Of a stretch of 26,727 nucleotides of DNA, positions 5,617 to 12,005 are shown piece by piece. Below the pieces are notes generated by a model that saw only the letters and a program-made list of their open reading frames with translations, made no database searches and had not been told where the DNA came from. Numbering within the stretch: the stretch's first letter is position 1; the number at the start of each line of letters is the position of its first letter. The stretch spans positions 1 through 26,727 of the forward strand of contig JALHJD010000005.1 in the NCBI GenBank assembly GCA_022837185.1. The letters run 5' to 3'. The position numbers and the translations under genes are program-made. Source of the DNA: Desulfobacteraceae bacterium (GTDB lineage Bacteria; Desulfobacterota; Desulfobulbia; Desulfobulbales; Desulfobulbaceae).

Positions 5617-8525
5617 ATACTCCAGGTGTCGGTGTCCAGGTCGTACCGGTAGTTGAGTTCCAGTCGGAAGGCCCGTCCCTGGCGCCTTTCCGTGCAGCTC
5701 ATGGCAAAGATCATGATGTTGCCCTCCCGCCGGATGAAGGAGACGTTGGGATTGGACAGTTCCGACAGTTTCGCCGATGGATAATGCTCCCTGAAGATCC
5801 GCGCGGCATTTTGCTTGAGCCAGTCGACCCTCCGGTTGATCAGCAGCTCTTTTTCCAAATCGGTGGCCCGGTTGCGGGCATGTTCTAGGGTTTTGCCAAG
5901 GATCTCGTCATCCCGGAAAGGACTCCCCTCGATGAGCCGGGCTATAACCTGGTAATGGGCCACTGCTTCCTCCAGGGCGCCGTTTTCCAGAGCCTTGTCG
6001 AGCCGCTGTTGCTCCCCGGCAATACGGGTCATCAGGGTGGTTCGTTCTATTTTTCCTTTACTGTCAGCGGCCTCCTCATTTCCCAGTAGGGCGGCGTTTT
6101 CGTCGATCAGGGCAACCGCTTTCGCGTACTCTGCCACTGCCCGGTCCCATTGCTGCAGTTCAAAGGCGTTTCTGGCGATCGCCAACTGGTGGAACAGCCG
6201 GGAGTTGATCAGCATCCTGGGCAGTTCAGCCGCTTCCCCGCTTTCGGCGATGGCCGGATGGGCGGTGAGAATTTGCCGGGCCCGTTCCAGGGCGGCCATG
6301 GATTCCTGCCAGTCCGAGGCGTTGTAGGCGCGTTTGCCGGTTTCCATTTCCCGCCGGAAGGAGACGGTTGCCAGTTGCAGCTCGACCTGTTCCCGGTGCC
6401 CCGGTGCGGCGAAGGCGCCGGGGAGCTCCAGGACTTGCCGGTACGCAGCGGCGGCCTGTTCCCATGCCCCGGTTTTTTCCGCCTCCGCGGCCAGGTTGAG
6501 GCCCTGCTGCAGCCGCAGGGCGGTGATGGTCTGCCGGATCTCCTGCTCACGCTCCTGTAAACCGGCCGGTTCAAGATGGGCAAGGCTCTGTTCGTAGGAC
6601 TCGACCGCCCGGTCCAGGTGCCCCTCCTGCCGATAAGTTTCCGCGGCATCGGCAAGCAGCATGAATTGATCAATGGCCTTGGCCGTTTCGATGCTGACAT
6701 ATCGGCCGTCGTACAGGACCCTTCCCCGCAGGCCTTCCTTGTATGCAGGGGAGTCGATGATGGAGTCGATCCGGGCCAGCAGGTCGTGTTTTGCGGAGCG
6801 GTGCAGGAGGAGGATGTTGTTCAGGGCGCTCCGGGCACGGTCGAAGGCCTGCCGGGCGGGCTGGAAATCCTTGTCCTGGACGAACCGGCGGCCGGTTTCG
6901 AACTCCTGCCGCGCCAGCCGGATGTTGTCCGCATCGTTTCTGTACAGCAGGGCGCCGCCGACAAAACAAACGACAGCCACGAGGACGGCGGCGATCAGTT
7001 TCAACGGCAGTTTGACCCTGATCTCCCGGCGGGGCTTTCTGACCGGGGTGAAGTCCTCCGCGGTTTTCCGGTCTCTGTCCCCGGCCGCCGTTTCTTTTTT
7101 CTCCGCTGGAGGCGGGGGCGGTTTTTTCTGCCCCTGGGCCATCAGGGATTCCCGGATCCGGTTGCGGGCAAACTCCAGGCCGGGATAGTCAATGGCGATA
7201 TTGGCGACCAGGTCGAGCATGATGCCGGCTTTTTCCAGTTCGCCGTTTTGTTCATGCTGATCGGCCTTTTTATACAGTTCATCGGCTCTGCTGATCGCAT
7301 CGGCAATGATTTGCCGGTATTCTTCCAGATCGGCGACCGCCTCCGGCTCTTCAAGCTCGGCCAGCACCTTTTTGGCGGAAAAAATTTCTTTCTGATCGAT
7401 GAGAGGAGCGATTGATCGGGCGGGGGTGCCATACCGCCGCGAGGGATCCTCGTCCAGTTCCAGGGAGAGTTCTTCCAGGCTAAGCCTTTCCTCCGTCCCG
7501 CCCTTTTTTTGTCTGCCGGCCCGACCCGTGCCGGCAGACCGCGGCGATCCCTCGGTATCGAGGTCGAGGGCGATGATTTCCTCTTCCGGTTCCGTCCGGT
7601 CTGCAGCGCCGGAGAGTGTGGATGGTTCGGATCCTTGTCGGGAATCGGCGGGCACGTTGAGAGCAGGTGCCCCCCCCTCGCCGGGTGTCTCTGAACCCGG
7701 CGCGGCCGCCTCCCCAGCGGAAGGTTCAAAGTCGATGTCAAATATATCCTCCATCACGACCGCCGGTTCTTCCGGGACAGCGCCGGTCCGGTCCGCCTCA
7801 CCGGAGCCCTCGTCCTCGGCGGGAAAATCTCCGCTTTCCTGCATGGCGGTCCAGTCCTCAAGTCCCTGTCCGGTGTCGGATGTGCTCCTGTTTTCCAGTT
7901 CCAGTTCAATGGGGAAATCATCGCCCGGCGGTTCAGCCGGGGGGTGCACTCCGGTCCCTTCGTCCTCAAGTGCCTGTTCCGCCGCCGGATCAAAGCCCGT
8001 GAAGAGGATGTCGCCGTCCGCCGCTGCGTCCCCTTCGATCACGGCTTCATCGTCATCCGTGTCGTTTTTCCGTGGGGCAAGTTCAGCAAAGGGCAGCAAT
8101 GACTTGTGTTCCTCATACCAGTCGAAAGCCCGCTGGTTGAACGGCTCCCGGGTACTGTACCGGGCCCCGCTGATCATTTGACCGATATGAACGATCAGTT
8201 CGGGCAGGGATGGATGTTTTTCCCAGAAGTCGGCTATCCGGACTGCATCGGGGTCCATGTCGGGATGAAAAACCGGCGAAAGGGGTTTGACGATCGGGGC
8301 AAAATGGGGGTAACCGAAGGGGAGGGATATGCGGATCAGATGCCTGTCCGCCGGCGATGCGGTACCATCAGGATTTGGCCTGTAGCCCTTGACATGGTAT
8401 TCAATATCATAGCTCTCGGGCGGATCTCCCTGGGTTTGCAGGAGGGTGATGCTGCCGGGATACAAGGCAAGGAGTTTTTTGACCCGCGCGAAATCGGATT
8501 GAAGCTGCTGCACGTCAACGGACAT
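5598..8525 (-). CDS. Membrane-anchored protein with an inactive E2 (UBC)-like domain and TPR-like repeats
   Basis: A 975-residue protein of unknown function. Residues 1-145 read as a ubiquitin-conjugating-enzyme (UBC/RWD) fold: an N-terminal helix, the strands YDIEYHVKGY (39-48) and HLIRISLPFGYPHFAPIVK (62-80), the loop VFHPDMDPD (85-93), then helices ending in FNQRAFDWYEEH (129-140). No cysteine lies where E2 enzymes have theirs after HPN; I see none before the membrane segment. Residues 150-370 are acidic and low-complexity, 380-465 helical, then a proline run. A membrane helix is at about 506-528, followed by TPR-like helical repeats (530-890) and a compact C-terminal domain (895-975), probably periplasmic. 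The start at 8525 is preferred over 8597, which has no ribosome site and lies upstream of the expected transcription start. It stands alone on its strand. Confidence 0.7.
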   Translation of the reverse strand: MSVDVQQLQSDFARVKKLLALYPGSITLLQTQGDPPESYDIEYHVKGYRPNPDGTASPADRHLIRISLPFGYPHFAPIVKPLSPVFHPDMDPDAVRIADFWEKHPSLPELIVHIGQMISGARYSTREPFNQRAFDWYEEHKSLLPFAELAPRKNDTDDDEAVIEGDAAADGDILFTGFDPAAEQALEDEGTGVHPPAEPPGDDFPIELELENRSTSDTGQGLEDWTAMQESGDFPAEDEGSGEADRTGAVPEEPAVVMEDIFDIDFEPSAGEAAAPGSETPGEGGAPALNVPADSRQGSEPSTLSGAADRTEPEEEIIALDLDTEGSPRSAGTGRAGRQKKGGTEERLSLEELSLELDEDPSRRYGTPARSIAPLIDQKEIFSAKKVLAELEEPEAVADLEEYRQIIADAISRADELYKKADQHEQNGELEKAGIMLDLVANIAIDYPGLEFARNRIRESLMAQGQKKPPPPPAEKKETAAGDRDRKTAEDFTPVRKPRREIRVKLPLKLIAAVLVAVVCFVGGALLYRNDADNIRLARQEFETGRRFVQDKDFQPARQAFDRARSALNNILLLHRSAKHDLLARIDSIIDSPAYKEGLRGRVLYDGRYVSIETAKAIDQFMLLADAAETYRQEGHLDRAVESYEQSLAHLEPAGLQEREQEIRQTITALRLQQGLNLAAEAEKTGAWEQAAAAYRQVLELPGAFAAPGHREQVELQLATVSFRREMETGKRAYNASDWQESMAALERARQILTAHPAIAESGEAAELPRMLINSRLFHQLAIARNAFELQQWDRAVAEYAKAVALIDENAALLGNEEAADSKGKIERTTLMTRIAGEQQRLDKALENGALEEAVAHYQVIARLIEGSPFRDDEILGKTLEHARNRATDLEKELLINRRVDWLKQNAARIFREHYPSAKLSELSNPNVSFIRREGNIMIFAMSCTERRQGRAFRLELNYRYDLDTDTWSIYSGKL

Positions 8526-8599
8526 GATGAACCTGCACAGTGGAAGATGGAAACGGCGAAACAGGATTGGAAGGGCCGGCCGCCAGCCCCCGATCATTT

Positions 8600-8628
8600 A
8601 TTGTATAGTATTCGAATAGTTCCAACAA
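8600..8628 (-). promoter_or_regulatory. Candidate sigma-70 promoter for the E2-like gene
   Basis: On the minus strand, TTGTTG (8628-8623) and TACAAT (8605-8600) are 17 bases apart. Transcription would begin near 8593, giving a leader of about 70 bases before the ATG at 8525. The -10 is good and the -35 poor. Confidence 0.45.
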
Positions 8629-8702
8629 GAAGCTTTTTAGCAGGGACCGCGCCCGGAGGCAACCGCAATGGCGCCCGGTTCTGACGGTCGGTAAACAGGC
8701 GG

Positions 8703-8731
8703 TTGAGCATCTTCCTCATTCCGGGTACAAT
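8703..8731 (+). promoter_or_regulatory. Candidate sigma-70 promoter for the DUF4388 gene
   Basis: TTGAGC (8703-8708) and TACAAT (8726-8731) are exactly 17 bases apart. Transcription would start near 8738, about 35 bases before the ATG at 8773. It is divergent from the promoter candidate at 8600-8628. Confidence 0.55.
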
Positions 8732-8772
8732 GGCCGATTATTGCAAAGAGATGCTCATCAGGGCCGGGGTGC

Positions 8773-9459
8773 ATGAAAGATTTCTCCATGGCATTTACAG
8801 TCACCAGCGAACGTAACTGTCCGTTCTACCGGGCCGGCGACGGATTTGTGCTCAGCGGTCAGGCCGTCCGGATGGAATCCGGCCGGGCCGCCTGCCTGAT
8901 CCTGGTTCGAGAACTCACCAGCCTGCTTTTTGTCCTTGCCGGCAAGGGGGAAGAAGACAAGGACGACGGCCGGTTTTCGGAAACCTACAGTTGCGGGGGG
9001 TGCACAGGATTGGTCAAATTCCGGATTGCCTCTCCGAACCCGGGAACGGTGCAGGACGCCAATGATCCCGACCAGGAGCGGGACGGGCAATCCGCCCGGA
9101 AGGCGGAACGGCAAAGCGGGGCCATGGTGAGCGGCTCTCTGGAGGGAATATCCCCCTCGGAGCTCCTCCAGTTCTTTCACATGCACCAGAAAACTGGCAA
9201 ACTGCTGCTTCAGGTTCCCGGGGGGATGGGAAGGGTAGCCTTCCGGGAAGGGATGATCATCGGCGCCAGGTTCGAAGAAAAGGAGGACAAGGAGGCGATA
9301 TTCGCCCTGCTGGGGGAACGGGAGGGCCGCTTCAGCTTCGTTCCCGGGATACCGGCGGCCCTGGCCACGGCGGCGGAAATCGGCGATTTCATGATGCTGC
9401 TCATGGAAGGGATCAAAAGACTGGATGAGCAGAAAAACGGCAAGAGACCGGCAGGTTAA
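8773..9459 (+). CDS. DUF4388 (PATAN) protein with an N-terminal four-cysteine domain
   Basis: A 228-residue protein of two parts. Residues 120-195 form a DUF4388/PATAN domain: GSLEGISPSELLQFFHM, KTGKLLLQ, GRVAFREGMIIGARF and EGRFSFVPG. These domains are found in signalling and gliding/motility-related proteins of delta-type bacteria and are thought to mediate protein contacts downstream of receiver domains. The N-terminal 85 residues contain C16, C41 and the pair C74-x2-C77, a spacing that could bind zinc or iron; I do not recognise this domain. A charged linker (95-118) joins them. The start could also be the ATG at 8788. The stop codon shares the bases TTAA with the stop of the convergent gene. 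Confidence 0.75.
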   Translation: MKDFSMAFTVTSERNCPFYRAGDGFVLSGQAVRMESGRAACLILVRELTSLLFVLAGKGEEDKDDGRFSETYSCGGCTGLVKFRIASPNPGTVQDANDPDQERDGQSARKAERQSGAMVSGSLEGISPSELLQFFHMHQKTGKLLLQVPGGMGRVAFREGMIIGARFEEKEDKEAIFALLGEREGRFSFVPGIPAALATAAEIGDFMMLLMEGIKRLDEQKNGKRPAG

Positions 9460-9938
9460 TCCTCCCTGTCTTCAAACCCCTGCCCGTAGACCGAGCGGCC
9501 GTGTACCCGGATAAGCCAGCACTGCTGCGGGGAGCGGGCAATCTCCTGCTTCCGGTTTTCCGTCAGCCAGTGGGAAATCTCATCGATGTCGAAGAAGCGG
9601 GAGTCCACCCCGAAAAAACCGTCCAGCAGATGGCACATGGTGTGCAGCAGCTTGCTCATGAATCCCTGCGGCATCACCAGCAGGTCGTCAAGGGAGGTGC
9701 AGCCTTCCTGCCGCAGTTTGTTGAGCAGATCGGCCAGCACTTTCCGGTTTCCGGCTATGGCGCTGCCCAACAGTTCTGCAAACCGCGGGTCCGTGCCGTT
9801 GACCGAGTTGGCCCGGTCGAAATCGATGGAGTCATAATGGACCAACTGGGATTTGTTGAAAAACAGGCGGATGTGCTGTTCGCAGGTTTCACGGTCGGGG
9901 CCGCTCACCAGCATGTCGTGTTCCATGAACAGGATCAT
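9456..9938 (-). CDS. Unrecognised 160-residue protein
   Basis: I do not recognise this protein. It is soluble and mixed alpha/beta in appearance, with no signal peptide or membrane segment. Visible stretches are an N-terminal strand, a helix with ETCEQHIRLFFNK (17-29), a helix with NRKVLADLLNKLRQEG (64-79), a hydrophobic helix SKLLHTMCHLLDGFFG (95-110) followed by VDSRFFDIDEISHWL (111-125), and a C-terminal strand WLIRVHGRS (141-149). It is the last gene of the secDF operon; its ATG overlaps the HAD hydrolase stop (ATGA at 9935-9938, read on the minus strand), so the start is well supported and the two are coupled. A helper role for the adjacent hydrolases is possible but unsupported. Confidence 0.75.
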   Translation of the reverse strand: MILFMEHDMLVSGPDRETCEQHIRLFFNKSQLVHYDSIDFDRANSVNGTDPRFAELLGSAIAGNRKVLADLLNKLRQEGCTSLDDLLVMPQGFMSKLLHTMCHLLDGFFGVDSRFFDIDEISHWLTENRKQEIARSPQQCWLIRVHGRSVYGQGFEDRED

Positions 9939-10573
9939 CGCTGCTCCTTCGTCCGGGTGAATGGTTCAAGCCGGGGAATGGCCGTAAAGCTGTCAACGTG
10001 GTATTCGGCCTCCAGGGAGGGAGACTTGAAGGCGATGAGCCGCATGCCCACGCTTCTCGTGTGCTCTCGGTCAACCTCACTGTCACCGATATAGATGGCC
10101 TCGTCAACGTCCACCTGAAAATTGTCCAGGATCATATAGAGCCCGTCGGGGGCCGGCTTGGGCCGCGGCGCGTCGAGGGCGGTCACCACCTGGTCGAACC
10201 ACGGGCGCAGGCGGAAGATGTCAAGGAGCATCGGCATGGTGGTGGTTCGGTTGGTGCTGATGGCTGTGTGGTATTGCGGCCTGATCAGGCGCAGGAAGTC
10301 GAGCAGGTCAGGTTCCATGATCATGTAGCGCAGGAAGGGCCCGTAGTCGAGTTCGGTCCGGTACCGGTCGGCGGCTTCCCTTTTGATCCGGGGCTGGTTG
10401 CGGAAGATGTGGGCGATTGAATCGGTGACATTGTGGGAATGGACGTAATCGAGTGCCTCCTCGTCCATGGGCGGGCAGCCGAAGCGGGCGAGCAGATGAT
10501 TATAGTAGGCGCGGTTGGCTTCCCGGGAATCAAACAGGACCCCGTCACAGTCAAAGATGACAAGTTTCAGCAT
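9935..10573 (-). CDS. HAD-superfamily hydrolase (phosphoglycolate phosphatase-like)
   Basis: A 212-residue haloacid-dehalogenase phosphatase. Motif I is DCDGVLFDS (8-16, nucleophile D8 and acid/base D10), motif II is STN (106-108), motif III the lysine in PRPKPAPDG (K139), and motif IV GDSEVD (163-168). The helical cap lies between residues 17 and 85. This is the Gph-type layout, but the substrate cannot be read from the sequence. The ATG at 10573 is chosen: it begins immediately with MLKLVIFDCDG and overlaps the upstream stop by seven bases (ATGCTGA). The longer frame would need a TTG at 10600. It is the fourth gene of the secDF-led operon. Confidence 0.88.
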   Translation of the reverse strand: MLKLVIFDCDGVLFDSREANRAYYNHLLARFGCPPMDEEALDYVHSHNVTDSIAHIFRNQPRIKREAADRYRTELDYGPFLRYMIMEPDLLDFLRLIRPQYHTAISTNRTTTMPMLLDIFRLRPWFDQVVTALDAPRPKPAPDGLYMILDNFQVDVDEAIYIGDSEVDREHTRSVGMRLIAFKSPSLEAEYHVDSFTAIPRLEPFTRTKEQR

Positions 10574-11274
10574 CGGTTTCGTCCGTCCGGTGTGTCGCAA
10601 TGTTCACTGTCGGAACCGTAGATTTCGCGGTTCAGTTCATCAAAGAAAATTTCCATGAAGGCGTGCCGCTGTTCCGCCAGCTTGCGGCCAGGCCCGGTGC
10701 GCATCTGGTCGCGGACCCTGCTCAGCTTGACCCGGAATTCCCGGTAGGCGGTATCTTCGGCCGAGTAGGGGCGGGTATGGGCATGGTCGATTTCCGCGTC
10801 ATGCAGCCTGGCCCCAACCTGGCCGGCAAAAAGAAAGGCCCGGCCGATGCCGATGGCGCCGATGGAATCCAGCTTGTCGGCGTCAAAGAGAATTTCGGCT
10901 TCCAGGGTCTGCGGGCTCTCCCCGCCCCGGAAACGGTGGGAACGGATGCAATGGACGACGGCCTCGATGTCCCCGGGGGAAATTCCAAGGTCGGCAAGAA
11001 TCGCCGCGGCCATTTCCGCTCCCTTACGGGCATGACAGACGCTGCCCCGCCCCGCGGTTTCCTGCCGGCGGCCGATGTCGTGCAGCAGGGCCGCCGGGGC
11101 AAGAATGTCCAGGCGGGCATGCAATTTCCTGCCGATGGCCAGGGCCGTGCGGTAGACGCGTTCGATATGGTCGGGACCGTGCGAACCGCCTTCCTCCTCG
11201 CAATAGCGGCGGCTGATCTTCCACAGCGCTTCGGTCAGTTCCGGGCCGAGGGGGGAGTTGTCGTCAACCGTCAT
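10567..11274 (-). CDS. HD-domain phosphohydrolase
   Basis: A 235-residue metal-dependent HD hydrolase. Candidate metal ligands are H36 (in GPDHIERV), H65-D66 (in LLHDIGRR) and D131/D133 (in FDADKLDSIGAIG). The arrangement resembles the YedJ-like group of small HD proteins, whose substrates, perhaps nucleotides, are not settled. The start is set by an ATGA overlap with the stop of the cysteine-cluster gene upstream. Residues 175-215 form a charged helix typical of this group. A second hydrolase (HAD) follows with a seven-base overlap, so the two may act on related phosphate compounds; that is inference from context only. Confidence 0.85.
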   Translation of the reverse strand: MTVDDNSPLGPELTEALWKISRRYCEEEGGSHGPDHIERVYRTALAIGRKLHARLDILAPAALLHDIGRRQETAGRGSVCHARKGAEMAAAILADLGISPGDIEAVVHCIRSHRFRGGESPQTLEAEILFDADKLDSIGAIGIGRAFLFAGQVGARLHDAEIDHAHTRPYSAEDTAYREFRVKLSRVRDQMRTGPGRKLAEQRHAFMEIFFDELNREIYGSDSEHCDTPDGRNRC

Positions 11275-12002
11275 TCGCCAAACATTTCCTGTCGCAGCCA
11301 GCGGATGCCGAGGAGGAGCAGCTGTTCATCGTCGCCGGCCAGTCCCTGCAGCTCGTCCGCCCTGAGCGGCCGCCGCAGGGTGATGCGGCCGTCGTTGTAC
11401 TCCTGCCGGAAGGTGTCGAGATTGTACAGGGCCAGGATGAACTGGTCGAGCTGCCGGCGGGAAGGGCGGAAGCCGTTCCGGATTCGTTGGTGCTGGGTCA
11501 CAGTCAGGAGGGCGTCGTTGCACCGGGAGTACTCGTCGAGGCCCTGCCCGGCAAAGTATTCGCCGGCGGTCCGGCTGGGTCCCTCCCTGAAGCCCAGGCA
11601 GTGGGGTTCCCTGACCAGGACAAGCGTTTCTTCGATCCCGCCGTCCCTGCCGGCCGATGCGCCCCGTCCAACCGGATAGGCCCGGCAGGCGCCGGGCCGG
11701 TCTTCGTACACCGTGCAGCCGGCGGGAGAGACGAACACGCAGCTTGCCCGGCCGTCGTCGATCATGGTCAGGTAGCATTGCGGGAACAGCAGACTCGGGT
11801 CCCACTCGATGATGACATACTGCTCGAGGAAGCGGCCGGAATGCAGTTTCAGCCTGTTTTTCAGGCGCAGAACATCATAGGGGGTCAGGGCCAGATCAAG
11901 CTGCCGGCAGCAATCGGTGAAGCAGGGAACTTCCGGATGACAGGCAAAACGGAAGCGGGATGTGGTGCTGATCGGGACAAAGCCGTCGGGCAGGGCGGGC
12001 AT
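11271..12002 (-). CDS. YkgJ-family cysteine-cluster protein
   Basis: A 243-residue protein of the YkgJ/UPF0153 group, expected to bind iron or zinc through cysteines. The N-terminal pattern is C21-x5-C27-x3-C31-C32 (CHPEVPCFTDCC), then C88, the block GCTVYEDRPGACRAYP with C96 and C106, and a further C-terminal segment with CLGF. These are the family signatures; a function has not been established, although metal or cluster-dependent modification has been suggested. It begins three bases after the secDF stop and ends in an ATGA overlap with the HD hydrolase gene. The close packing indicates one transcript. Confidence 0.87.
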   Translation of the reverse strand: MPALPDGFVPISTTSRFRFACHPEVPCFTDCCRQLDLALTPYDVLRLKNRLKLHSGRFLEQYVIIEWDPSLLFPQCYLTMIDDGRASCVFVSPAGCTVYEDRPGACRAYPVGRGASAGRDGGIEETLVLVREPHCLGFREGPSRTAGEYFAGQGLDEYSRCNDALLTVTQHQRIRNGFRPSRRQLDQFILALYNLDTFRQEYNDGRITLRRPLRADELQGLAGDDEQLLLLGIRWLRQEMFGE

Positions 12003-12005
12003 GGG

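Noticed and set aside
6576..7415. Plus-strand frame of 279 codons inside the E2-like gene
   Set aside because: It is a mirror frame of the TPR-like region and linker; no ribosome site and no recognisable domain.
8730..8816. A 28-codon reading frame (MADYCKEML...) before the DUF4388 gene
   Set aside because: It has no ribosome site, and its ATG falls on the -10 box of the likely promoter, so it would lie upstream of the transcript start.
10600..11679. Plus-strand frame of 359 codons opposite the HD and YkgJ genes
   Set aside because: Both minus-strand genes have clear catalytic or cysteine motifs and overlap-coupled starts; this frame has none.
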